A DNA stretch of 64,000 bases from Leucobacter aridicollis (lineage in GTDB: Bacteria; Actinomycetota; Actinomycetes; Actinomycetales; Microbacteriaceae). The notes below the pieces were generated by a model that was not told the DNA's origin, did no database searches, and saw only the letters and a program-made list of their open reading frames with translations. Where the stretch lies: assembly GCF_024399335.1 (NCBI RefSeq), contig NZ_CP075339.1, forward strand, positions 2,480,001-2,544,000, written 5' to 3'. Every line of letters begins with the position of its first letter. Position 1 is the first letter of the stretch. Positions 8,035 to 16,237 of the stretch are shown here, piece after piece. The translations under genes were made by a program, and so were the position numbers.

Positions 8035-8110
8035 CGTAACTCATGGGATCTGCACTTCATATGCCCCCACAAAGGGCGCACGACATATATTCAGCCGATC
8101 ACATACGAAG
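8035..8110. repeat. Diverged copy B of the intergenic repeat
   Basis: CCGTAACTCATGGGATCTGC followed by ATGCCCCCAC and ending near ATATATTCAGCCGATCACAT. Shares the left-end ATGGGATC and right-end GATCACAT with copy A, and CCGTA...ATGGGATC plus the ACATA(G/T)AT core with the 51-kb copies. Confidence 0.5.
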
Positions 8111-8206
8111 TGAGGGGCCAGGAGCGGCGCGAGGGCTGGGCCGCCAGAGGCCAGCGCCCAGACGAGACAGGAATGGGCCCGGAGCCGGCACGCCGCCCCC
8201 GGCCGC

Positions 8207-9064
8207 CTAGACCTGCTCGAGCGCTATCGCCTGTGTGAAGCTCATGCGATCTTGCACGACCCGCTCCGGGTCCCAGCCGGGGCCAGGCGTAGACGAGATG
8301 AGCAGCTTCGTGTAAGCGTGCTCGGGTGCCCCAAGCACCTCGGCTGTCGTCCCTTCTTCGACCACGGTCCCGCGGTAGAGCACGAGCACCCGGTCACAGA
8401 CCTCCTGGATGACCGCGAGGTCGTGGCTCACAAAGAGGTACCCAACGCCAGTGTCATGCCGAATGCCCGAGAGCAGGTCGAGCACCTGCGCTTGGACCGA
8501 CACGTCGAGTGCAGACACCGCTTCGTCGAGCACGAGCAGGTCGGGCTCGACGGCGAGTGCACGCGCAATCGCGACGCGCTGCCGCTGCCCTCCAGAGAGC
8601 TCGTGTGGCTTCGCATCCGCGTGGCGCTCGGACAGGCCAACACGATCGAGCAGCGCGAGAGTACGAGTGCGCGCGTCAGCGCGAGACACCGCAATCCCGT
8701 GCAGGCGCATCGCCCGTCCGAGGGTCTCGGCCACGGTGAGCCGCCGGTCGAGTGAGCCGTTCGGATCCTGAAAGACCATCTGCACCGCACGGGCGCGCGC
8801 GAGCCGCGCCTCGCGACCCCGCGCTGGCGCGAGCCTATCGACACCGCCAAGCCGGACCTCGCCGGAGTCCGGCCGTTCGAGGCCCACAAGGATGCGGGCG
8901 ATCGTTGACTTACCTGATCCTGATTCGCCGACGAGCCCCACTGATTCTTCCCGGTCGATCGAGAAGCTCACGCGGTTCACCGCGGTCACGTCGGCGGCAG
9001 AGGCCCGCCCCCTGCTGCCGAGCCTGAACACCCGGTGCAGTTCGGATACTTCGACAAGACTCAT
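8207..9064 (-). CDS. Peptide ABC transporter ATP-binding protein, DppF/OppF type
   Basis: A 285-residue ABC ATPase that powers peptide import with its DppD partner. Walker A GESGSGKST (46-54), signature [15 protein letters not shown] (about 156-170), Walker B LLVLDEAVSALD just after, and the switch histidine in FVSHDLAV. The C-terminal stretch EHAYTKLLISSTPGP is the oligopeptide/dipeptide ABC C-terminal motif. Overlaps dppD by four bases. Last gene of the minus-strand operon starting at 14564. Confidence 0.93.
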   Translation of the reverse strand: MSLVEVSELHRVFRLGSRGRASAADVTAVNRVSFSIDREESVGLVGESGSGKSTIARILVGLERPDSGEVRLGGVDRLAPARGREARLARARAVQMVFQDPNGSLDRRLTVAETLGRAMRLHGIAVSRADARTRTLALLDRVGLSERHADAKPHELSGGQRQRVAIARALAVEPDLLVLDEAVSALDVSVQAQVLDLLSGIRHDTGVGYLFVSHDLAVIQEVCDRVLVLYRGTVVEEGTTAEVLGAPEHAYTKLLISSTPGPGWDPERVVQDRMSFTQAIALEQV

Positions 9065-9855
9065 GCGGCGCTCCCTCGCGTCATCGTTGGCGCCGCGGCA
9101 ATGAGCGAGCGCGTGTACGGGTGTGTTGCGTCGGCGAAGAGACGGTCGCCAGCGAGCGATTCAACGATTTCGCCGTGCTTGAGCACGTGCACCCGGTCGC
9201 AGATTGCCGCGGCAAGGTGCAGATCGTGAGTGATAAACAGCACCCCGAGGCCGCGCTCGCGAATCTGGCGTTGCACGATCGCGATGACCTCGGCCTGGGT
9301 CGTCACGTCGAGCGCACTCGTGGCTTCGTCGGCGAAGATAAGCGAGGGGTGCGTGCTCAGCGCACCGGCAATGACGACGCGCTGCAGCATGCCGCCTGAC
9401 ATCTCGTGCGGATACTGCCGCATTCGGCGTTCGGGGTGGGTGAGCCCGACCGCGGTGAGCAGCTCTCGCACGGTGTCGTGAGCTTCGGCGCGGGGTCGTC
9501 CGTGCACGCGGATGAGTCGCTCGGCGAGCGAATCCCCCACGCGGCGCACGGGGTTCAGCGCGGCACGGGGATCCTGCTGCACGAGCGCGGTGTCGTCGGC
9601 GCGCACGCGCCTGAGCGTCGCTGGGTCGGCGCCGAGCATCTCCTGGCCGTCGATCCGCACGCTTCCGCCCAGCTCGGCTTCATCCCCGTACAGGCGGAGC
9701 GCGGCACGAACGGTTGTTGATTTCCCGGAGCCGGACTCGCCGACGAGGCCGACGAGTTCGCCGCGGTCGACGTTGAGGCTCACCCCGCGTAGCACGCGGA
9801 TCGGGCCGTCGTCGCCCGCGAAGCTCAATGATAGGTTTTCGATCTGCAGCAGCAT
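9061..9855 (-). CDS. Peptide ABC transporter ATP-binding protein, DppD type
   Basis: Start set at 9855 (MLLQIENLSLSF), five bases after the end of the upstream permease; a longer frame upstream reads through that permease gene out of frame and is not used. The 264-residue product has Walker A GESGSGKST (39-47), signature MSGGMLQRVVIAGAL, Walker B LIFADEATSALD and switch region ITHDLHLA. It pairs with the gene at 8207-9064 to energise the two permeases. The C-terminal HPYTRSLIAAAP motif is shared with peptide importers. Confidence 0.93.
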   Translation of the reverse strand: MLLQIENLSLSFAGDDGPIRVLRGVSLNVDRGELVGLVGESGSGKSTTVRAALRLYGDEAELGGSVRIDGQEMLGADPATLRRVRADDTALVQQDPRAALNPVRRVGDSLAERLIRVHGRPRAEAHDTVRELLTAVGLTHPERRMRQYPHEMSGGMLQRVVIAGALSTHPSLIFADEATSALDVTTQAEVIAIVQRQIRERGLGVLFITHDLHLAAAICDRVHVLKHGEIVESLAGDRLFADATHPYTRSLIAAAPTMTRGSAA

Positions 9856-9860
9856 GGTCC

Positions 9861-10712
9861 CTACTTTCTTGCCAGCAGCCGGTCTGCGATGCGAACACCG
9901 ACAACGTTCACCGCGATCACGACGAGGGCGATCGCGGCACCTGGGATGAGCGTCGGCAGGAAGTGTCCCTGCACGATTCCGGCCTGTCCTTCCTGCACCA
10001 TCAGACCCCATTCGGAGCTCGGCGGCTGCGCGCCGAAGCCGAGGAAGCTCAGGGTCGCGATGCTCATGAGCGCCTCCCCGAACAGCACGACGAGGTAGCC
10101 GACGAGCGGCGGCAGCAGGTTCGGAACGACCCCGCGGACGCAGATCGCGAGCCCGCCCATTCCCTGGGTGCGGTAGGCGTCGATGTACGCCTTCGAGATC
10201 TCACTCAACGCGAGGGATCTCGTGAACTTCGCGATCACCGGCGTGTACGCGAGGGCGAGCGCGACCACCGCCGTGACCGGGCCTTTGCCGAAGACAGCGA
10301 TCACGAGAACGACGAAGAGCAGCCCAGGAAACGCGAACATCACGTCGGTGATGCGGGCGAGCACCGTGTCGACCCAGCCGCCGCGCCACGCGGCCAGCAT
10401 GCCGATCGTGACGCCGAGCACGGTCGCGATCGCGAGCAGCACAATCGGCCCAACGAGCGTATCTGCGGTGCCCGTCATGATGCGCGACAGCAGATCTCGT
10501 CCCATCTGGTCGGTGCCGAGCAGGTGGGCCGCGGACGGTGAGCCCCAGAGTGCGGCAAAATCAATCTCCTCGGGCGCGTAGGGCGCGAGGAATCGGCCAA
10601 GCACCGCGACGAGGGCGACAACCGCGAGAAAGCCCGCCGACAGCCAGAACGAGAACGGGCTGCTCTGCCGCGCGGTGCGCTTGCGGAGCCGTGGAGGGAG
10701 GAGCGCGGTCAT
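9861..10712 (-). CDS. Peptide ABC transporter permease, DppC type
   Basis: A 283-residue inner-membrane permease with an N-terminal helix (about 22-44), the periplasm-facing segment AAHLLGTDQMGRDLLSRIM typical of DppC/OppC, and five further helices. The cytoplasmic EAA-like loop (SKAYIDAYRTQGMGG) that docks with the ATPases is present at about 175-195. Start overlaps the upstream permease by four bases. Confidence 0.93.
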   Translation of the reverse strand: MTALLPPRLRKRTARQSSPFSFWLSAGFLAVVALVAVLGRFLAPYAPEEIDFAALWGSPSAAHLLGTDQMGRDLLSRIMTGTADTLVGPIVLLAIATVLGVTIGMLAAWRGGWVDTVLARITDVMFAFPGLLFVVLVIAVFGKGPVTAVVALALAYTPVIAKFTRSLALSEISKAYIDAYRTQGMGGLAICVRGVVPNLLPPLVGYLVVLFGEALMSIATLSFLGFGAQPPSSEWGLMVQEGQAGIVQGHFLPTLIPGAAIALVVIAVNVVGVRIADRLLARK

Positions 10713-11662
10713 CGCGTGGCCACCTTCGCTGAGATTCGGGGATCGAGCACTGGAAGCAGCAGGTCAACCACGGTGGTCACGATCATGTATGCCACCACCA
10801 TGAACAGGAGCACTGCTTGCACGACTGGGAAGTCGTGGGTGTTAATCGCGTCGACGAGCAGGGACCCAACGCCAGAGAGGCCAAACACCGTCTCGACGGC
10901 GACGGTTCCGGCGATCATCGATGCGATGACCAGGGCGACCATGGTAATGATCGGACCCCAGGCATTGCGCAGCACGTGGTCGCGCACGATGAACCGCTCG
11001 CGCAAGCCTGTCGCGCGCGCCGCCTCGACATGCTCGGACGTGAACTGTTCGATCATCGTCTGTCGCGTGACACGGCTGACGATCGCGAGGGCCGTGATCG
11101 CGAGGGTGAGCGCCGGCAGTGTGAGGTGATAGAGCTGCGCCCCGACGCCGCCGCTGCCGATGCCAGCCACCGGGAACCAGCGGAGCTGCACCGAGAACAG
11201 CGCGACGAGGGCGATGCCGAGCACAAACGATGGGATGCTCGCGGCGAGTGTCGTGCCACTGACGATGAGCGAGTCGACGGCGGTCCGGCGGCGGACCGCC
11301 GCGACGACGCCCAGGCCAATCCCGAAGATGACAAGCAGCACCGCGGCGTATGCGACGAGCGACAGCGTGGTCGGGATCCGGGCCGCCATGATGTCGGCGA
11401 CGGGCTGGTGGTACTTGAACGATTCACCGAAGTTTCCGGTGAGGGCGCCCGAGGCCCAGTGCCAGTACTGCGCCAGCATCGGCTGGTCCAGGTGGTACTG
11501 GGCCCGGACGCTCGCAATCCGCTCCGGGGTCATGTTTTCGGGGTTCCCGATCAGGAATGTGACGGGGTCACCCGGCGCCGCAAACATCGCAGCGAAGATG
11601 ATGAAGGAAGCGATCACCAGCGTGACAAGCATGCCGGCGAGCTTACGGATTGCGTGGGGCAT
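10709..11662 (-). CDS. Peptide ABC transporter permease, DppB type
   Basis: Start chosen at 11662 (MPHAIRKLAGMLVTLVIASF), five bases after the stop of the binding-protein gene; upstream codons would run into that gene. The 317-residue product has six hydrophobic helices, the N-terminal pattern LFAAPGDPVTFLIGNP-like region (FAAPGDPVTFLIGNPENMTP) of DppB, and an EAA-type loop near residues 200-220 (HVEAARATGLRERFIVRDHV). Pairs with the DppC-type permease. Confidence 0.93.
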   Translation of the reverse strand: MPHAIRKLAGMLVTLVIASFIIFAAMFAAPGDPVTFLIGNPENMTPERIASVRAQYHLDQPMLAQYWHWASGALTGNFGESFKYHQPVADIMAARIPTTLSLVAYAAVLLVIFGIGLGVVAAVRRRTAVDSLIVSGTTLAASIPSFVLGIALVALFSVQLRWFPVAGIGSGGVGAQLYHLTLPALTLAITALAIVSRVTRQTMIEQFTSEHVEAARATGLRERFIVRDHVLRNAWGPIITMVALVIASMIAGTVAVETVFGLSGVGSLLVDAINTHDFPVVQAVLLFMVVAYMIVTTVVDLLLPVLDPRISAKVATR

Positions 11663-11667
11663 TGCGC

Positions 11668-13326
11668 TTAGCCCTCCGTGCTGCCGAGGTCGGCTGCCCA
11701 GGGGTAGTAGATGAACGCCGCCGACGAGGGAACGCCGGTGACATCGTTCGACATGACGAGCGTCGCGGGGGTCGCGACGACCGGCAGCCACACTGCGTGG
11801 TCGACCCACTTCTGCTGGAGCTTGATCGCGATCTCGGCGCGCTCGGCGTCATCAGTTGCCGCGTAGCCTTCGGCGACGAGGGCGTCGTATTCGGTGTCAG
11901 TGAAGCCGACGAAGTTCACGCCCGCGTCGCTCTTGCCGTTCTTGTAAAACCCGATCGGGTCGTTCTTCGAGATGTAGTACTCATCGGGCCAGAGGTCGGC
12001 CTGATTTCGGAGCGCCTCGTCACTGTAGAGGTCGCCGTACTGCACGGCGGGGACGGTGAGGATCTCGGCGCTCAGGCCGATCTTGCTCGCCGCGTCGACG
12101 AGCGCGTTGGCGATGACGTTGTGCGCGGAGGAGCCGTTCGAGGCGACGACGATCGGGTCGGCGGGTGCACCGGCCTCGTCGACGAGCGCCTTCGCGGCTG
12201 CGATGTCGTCGTCACTGGGCTCAGCGGGCGCACCCTCGAGGGCTTCATATGCGGCCTGGAACGCGTCCTGCTCGTAGCCCCAGGCACCCGCGCCAACGGG
12301 GGTCTTCCACGGCTCGGCGAGCCCGCCGAATGCCGACTGTGCGATGCCCTCGCGGTTGAGCGACAGCGACAGCGCCTGGCGGAGCCGCTCGTCGGTGAGC
12401 GCACCCTTTGCGGTCGACTCGAGTACCCACGCGTTCGTGGATGGGCCCTGGAAGACGCCGACCGAGTCGCTCGCGAGGAACGCCTTCGCGCCGGCGGCGT
12501 TCTCGAGGAACGCGCCCTGGGCTTCACCTGTCGTGAGCGAGTTCACGATTGCAGATTCGTCGGCCCACCGGAACACGATCTCGTCGACGAGCCCGGCACG
12601 GTCGGGGTTCCAGTAGTTCGCGGCCTTGGTGATGGTGAGCTGCGCGCCAGCGTCCCAGCTCGTCACCTCGTACGGCCCGCTGCATGCGGAGGCGCTGCCC
12701 GGCTTACCGAACTTGTCGCCTTCCGCCTCGATGACGCGCGGGTTCCACACGATGCCGCCGTCGCCGGCCATCGCCTGCACGAAGATCGCGTCGGGCTGAC
12801 TCGTCGTGACGGTGATCTCGTTGTCTCCGGTCTTCTGCATGTCGACGACGTTGCCGTACTCGTCGGACTCGGCGGCGCCTTCGGCCGCGTGGCGCTGCAT
12901 GCTCCAGAGGACATCGTCGGTTGTGAGGGGGCTGCCGTCATGGAACTCCGCGCCCTGGCGGATCGTGAAGACGACGTGGGTGTCGTCGACCCACTCCGCC
13001 GATTCGGCGATGCCCTCGCCGAGCGACAGGTCGGGCTGCACCTGCATCAGCCTGTCGCAGACGTTGGCGAGCACGGTGTCGTCGGCCGTCGTCGCGTCGA
13101 TGTCCGCGTCGAGGGTCGTCGGCTCACCGCCGAGCATCCATGTCACCGAGGCGAGCGGCCCTGCCGCCGCCGGGGTACTCGGGCCGAACGGCACGTCCGC
13201 CGCCGGATCGTCCGAGGTCGCTGAGCTTGGGCCGCTCGCGGAACAGCCTGTCAGTGCGAGCGCCGTCAGTGTGACGGCACTCACTGCGAGTGTGAGAGTG
13301 CGGGCTTGGTGCCGTTTCGCGCTCAT
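11668..13326 (-). CDS. Peptide-type ABC transporter substrate-binding lipoprotein
   Basis: A 552-residue SBP_bac_5 family protein. ATG at 13326 is preceded by AAGGAGG. The N-terminus MSAKRHQARTLTLAVSAVTL ends in LTGCSASG, a lipobox (Cys about 28), so it is a lipoprotein outside the membrane. Family landmarks: AESAEWVDDTHVVFTIRQGAEFHDG split over residues 120-150 and WKTPVGAGAWGYEQD. It binds the ligand and delivers it to DppBC. Ligand identity is unknown; the operon partner is an acyltransferase, so a peptide-like or N-acylated compound is possible. Confidence 0.92.
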   Translation of the reverse strand: MSAKRHQARTLTLAVSAVTLTALALTGCSASGPSSATSDDPAADVPFGPSTPAAAGPLASVTWMLGGEPTTLDADIDATTADDTVLANVCDRLMQVQPDLSLGEGIAESAEWVDDTHVVFTIRQGAEFHDGSPLTTDDVLWSMQRHAAEGAAESDEYGNVVDMQKTGDNEITVTTSQPDAIFVQAMAGDGGIVWNPRVIEAEGDKFGKPGSASACSGPYEVTSWDAGAQLTITKAANYWNPDRAGLVDEIVFRWADESAIVNSLTTGEAQGAFLENAAGAKAFLASDSVGVFQGPSTNAWVLESTAKGALTDERLRQALSLSLNREGIAQSAFGGLAEPWKTPVGAGAWGYEQDAFQAAYEALEGAPAEPSDDDIAAAKALVDEAGAPADPIVVASNGSSAHNVIANALVDAASKIGLSAEILTVPAVQYGDLYSDEALRNQADLWPDEYYISKNDPIGFYKNGKSDAGVNFVGFTDTEYDALVAEGYAATDDAERAEIAIKLQQKWVDHAVWLPVVATPATLVMSNDVTGVPSSAAFIYYPWAADLGSTEG

Positions 13327-13355
13327 AGGGTACGCCTCCTTGCGTGGGTGGATGG

Positions 13356-14564
13356 TTAGTGAGAACGAGTTGTGGGGCGGGCGGTGCCGGGTCCGGCATC
13401 GTCGAATCGGGGGCCGTCGTAGAGGTTCCACGGCAGCGCGACATACGGGGTCTCGCACGGGAAGCCCGCGGCGATAAGGTACTCCCCCGTCGTGAGGTTC
13501 ACGCAGCTCGAGAGCAGCGTCGACCATTGCTTCAGCGGCGGCGCCTCGGGGTTCGGATGGGTGCAGACACCCTCGGGGAACCCGAGGTGATCCGACATCG
13601 CCGCCCGGACGAGCTCTGCGCTCTCTGCTGGCGTCGTCGCTGCGGCGACAGCGGCGAGACCCGCGGTCACCCGCGGTAGCCGCAGGAGCGAGTCCGCCGA
13701 CACTGGCCGGTACTTGCCTGCGAGTTGGGGCGGCACGGACGCTTGGAAGTGATTCGTGTGCGCGATGCGGCCGTCCTCGGGGAAGATCCAGTCGACGCCC
13801 TCCGGGGTCGTCTCGAGGTCGATCCCGTACCCGCTGCGGTGCGCGAGCAGCGCGTTGCTGGCAATGTGCGGCCGCACCTTCACGAGGATCTTGAGCGCGG
13901 CGGCGAGCTCGGAGCTGTCGAGCACGAGCCTGCGAATGAGTGTCTGCGGCAGGCCGATATCGTTGCCGAAGCTACCGCCGAGACCATTCGCGTTCAGGGC
14001 GATGCCCGCGGAGTTCGCGCCGTGCCGACCGACCTGCCCGGCTTCGACCTGCATGATGACGGTCGGAAGTGGATCCTGCACAATGCGCACGATGAGGGTG
14101 GTGTCGGCGGTGAGGGTGCGCCAGTCCCAATTTTGCCCAACGAGGGTGTGCCCGGTGCCCGACGCTGCGCCGGTGAGGAAGAACGAAGTGCAGCCGTCCG
14201 CCTGATCGCGCTCGTCGTCGGTCGGATCGGCCGTGGGCACCTGCGCGGCCCGGCCGGACTGGTGGTTGTAGACGAACTCTCCGCGCACGTTCAGCGTCAG
14301 GATCTCCTCGAAGCTGCGGCCAGAGCCGTCCGCGATGCCCTGCATCTCCTCGACGAGGTGTGGCGCATGCTGCTCGCACACTGGCAGCCACCGCTTCACC
14401 GAGTCGGTGATTGCCGCCCAGCTCATCCCGGTCTGCTGGGTGAGCGCCGCCTCGTAGTAGCCGATCGCGCCTTCGATGAGATCGGCAGCGGCCTTCCCGT
14501 ATTGGCGTCCGCGCTCACGCGGCGTGCCGCTGATTTCAATCGTGCGGATGGGCATTGCGCTCAC
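13356..14564 (-). CDS. C45-family autoproteolytic acyltransferase/hydrolase
   Basis: Resembles isopenicillin-N/acyl-CoA:6-APA acyltransferase-type Ntn hydrolases, which cut themselves at Gly-Cys to expose an N-terminal cysteine nucleophile. Here that site is DGCTSFFLTG with Cys at about 125, followed by GQNWDW. The start is set at GTG 14564 because AAAGGAG lies seven bases upstream; ATG 14555 lies 16 bases from it. 402 residues, the usual proenzyme size. First gene of the peptide-transporter operon (29 bases before the binding protein) and divergent from the RpiR regulator. No signal peptide, so cytoplasmic. Substrate probably an amide of an imported compound (inference). Confidence 0.85.
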   Translation of the reverse strand: MSAMPIRTIEISGTPRERGRQYGKAAADLIEGAIGYYEAALTQQTGMSWAAITDSVKRWLPVCEQHAPHLVEEMQGIADGSGRSFEEILTLNVRGEFVYNHQSGRAAQVPTADPTDDERDQADGCTSFFLTGAASGTGHTLVGQNWDWRTLTADTTLIVRIVQDPLPTVIMQVEAGQVGRHGANSAGIALNANGLGGSFGNDIGLPQTLIRRLVLDSSELAAALKILVKVRPHIASNALLAHRSGYGIDLETTPEGVDWIFPEDGRIAHTNHFQASVPPQLAGKYRPVSADSLLRLPRVTAGLAAVAAATTPAESAELVRAAMSDHLGFPEGVCTHPNPEAPPLKQWSTLLSSCVNLTTGEYLIAAGFPCETPYVALPWNLYDGPRFDDAGPGTARPTTRSH

Positions 14565-14689
14565 TCGGGGACTCCTTTGGCAGATACTGCGGTGCGGGGC
14601 GTTGGTCTTGCGCCGGAGCGCTCCAACAGGGGAGGATAACTGGAACAAGCATTACAAGAACACCTCATTCCAGAATAGATGATACATAC

Positions 14690-15577
14690 ATGGAAGCCTT
14701 TGTAACAACCGATACGGAAAATCCGGGCCTCACTCGGCTGCGCGCGCGCATCGCCGAACGCTGGGACAGCCTCTCTCGCGCGGAACGAGCAGTGTGCGCG
14801 ACGCTCACCGGATCCTCGTCGGAACACCTGCTCTACGCGAGCGCCGCCGATCTCGGCACGGAGTCGCGCACATCGAACGCGACGGTCATCCGCACGTTGC
14901 AGTCACTCGGCTACGCGGGCCTCTCCGAGCTCAAGCAGGAGGTTGCGGCACCGTTCACCACCGCCGTCGCGCCCGAGGTGCGGCTCAAACAGCGCATCGA
15001 ATACCTCGGCCAGAATCTCGCCACGATCCAGCAGGAGGTGTGGAAAGAGGCAGAGTCGCTCCTCTCCCTCGCCGCGCAGGGGAACACTGACGCCGACTAC
15101 TCAGCCGCGATCGACGTGCTCATCCACGCGCGCGCGGTGTATTGCTACGGTCTCGGCGCGTCGGGTATCGCCGCCGAGCATCTTGCGCTGCGGCTCCGCC
15201 GTACCGGCGTCTCGACGAGGCGGCTGACAGTCGACGGTTTCCGCCTTGCCGACGAGTTGCTTGGCCTCGGAGCGCACGACGCCATCGCGGTGTTCGCGCC
15301 GGGACGCGTCACCCGGGACATCGAGGCAATCCTCGACCGGGCCAACCAGGTCGGGGCCAAGACGCTTCTCGTGACCGACGAGCTCAGACAAACCCTGGCG
15401 GATCGGGTTACCGCAACCCTCGCGGCGCCCCATACCCCGACCGGGATCACCGCGGAGGGCCTCATCGGCATCCTCATCGCTGACGTCCTCGTCCAGGGAA
15501 TCGTCGCAGTGGGACCAGACAAGGCCCTCGTGGCGTCCCAGGAGCTCAACGAGCTCCGCGCACAACTCGGGTACTAG
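14690..15577 (+). CDS. MurR/RpiR family transcriptional regulator with SIS domain
   Basis: A 295-residue regulator: N-terminal RpiR-type HTH (about 15-95, SLSRAERAVCATLTGSSSEH and SRTSNATVIRTLQSLGYAGL) and a C-terminal SIS domain (about 135-275) that in this family binds phosphosugars. It is divergent from the C45/peptide-transporter operon, 125 bases away, and probably controls it. SIS ligands such as N-acetylmuramic acid 6-phosphate would suggest a link to peptidoglycan fragments, but this is inference. A perfect terminator follows. Confidence 0.9.
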   Translation: MEAFVTTDTENPGLTRLRARIAERWDSLSRAERAVCATLTGSSSEHLLYASAADLGTESRTSNATVIRTLQSLGYAGLSELKQEVAAPFTTAVAPEVRLKQRIEYLGQNLATIQQEVWKEAESLLSLAAQGNTDADYSAAIDVLIHARAVYCYGLGASGIAAEHLALRLRRTGVSTRRLTVDGFRLADELLGLGAHDAIAVFAPGRVTRDIEAILDRANQVGAKTLLVTDELRQTLADRVTATLAAPHTPTGITAEGLIGILIADVLVQGIVAVGPDKALVASQELNELRAQLGY

Positions 15578-15598
15578 CCAGCCGCACCTCAGAGCACG

Positions 15599-15630
15599 CA
15601 CAAAGGCCGCCCCTCGGGGCGGCCTTTGTG
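15599..15630 (+). terminator. Perfect inverted-repeat terminator, likely bidirectional
   Basis: 32-base perfect inverted repeat with arms CACAAAGGCCGCCCC and GGGGCGGCCTTTGTG. A-rich 5' and T-rich 3' ends make it usable by both the RpiR gene and the convergent tmRNA. Confidence 0.92.
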
Positions 15631-15661
15631 TTGAGATCCACGTGTGTGATGGTTTTGTTCG

Positions 15662-16030
15662 TGGAGCCGCGGGGAATTGAACCCCGGTCCACTTCGACGA
15701 TTCCATGCCTTCTACGAGCGTAGTTCGTGAAAACGTTCTACTCGGCCCCATTCTTTGTCACGAACACCTAGGATGACAGGCCCAGTCTCAGCAAAAGTCC
15801 CGGTGCGCCCTGAGACGCAACGCACCAGCAAGCCCCCTAGATGACGCCAGGAAACCGGGGCGGAGGCACACCCGGCCTGACGGACTCGGTCTCGTGCTTA
15901 GGCAGCGAGAGCGAAGTCGGTGCGCTTAGAAGTGGCACCTATTGGTTGCGAAGGGCGTTTACGAGATAACTCCGCGTCCTCGGCCCGCTTCTCACAGTCT
16001 CAAATCGACGTGTCGAAACCGATCGGCCCC
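15662..16030 (-). ncRNA. ssrA: tmRNA (SsrA)
   Basis: Rescues stalled ribosomes with SmpB. The 5' end GGGGCCGATCGGTTTCGACA (from 16030) pairs GGGGCCG with the 3' CGGCTCC before discriminator A at 15662; the T arm GGGGTTCAATTCCCC is adjacent. CCA is not encoded. The tag frame (15936-15898) resumes at GCC and encodes ATSKRTDFALAA then TAA, the actinobacterial TDFALAA ending. Length 369 nt. smpB lies 2.3 kb upstream on the same strand, separated by gapA and a GlxA-type gene. Confidence 0.97.
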
Positions 16031-16188
16031 GTCTGTGCGGGTGAGTACACCACCCGCGAACAATCGCATCACACACTGTTGAATTCTCAAGGTTCCTGGA
16101 CGAGCCAGGCCTTACAGGATAGCACGGGGACAAGACGAGCTACAGTCACCCCGGTTGCGCTGCGGGCGAATGCGCCCGAAAGCACACA

Positions 16189-16216
16189 GCGGGTGGGCCG
16201 TGTCCGGCCCACCCGC
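16189..16216 (-). terminator. Terminator of gapA
   Basis: Perfect 12-bp stem GCGGGTGGGCCG/CGGCCCACCCGC with a TGTC loop, 21 bases past the gapA stop. Confidence 0.88.
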
Positions 16217-16237
16217 CTGCCAGCCAGCCAGCGCGCG

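Noticed and set aside
11650..13224. Long plus-strand frame of about 520 codons opposite the peptide-binding protein
   Set aside because: It is the antisense shadow of a clear SBP_bac_5 gene; the product is Arg/Asp/Val rich with no domain, and no RBS or promoter is seen.
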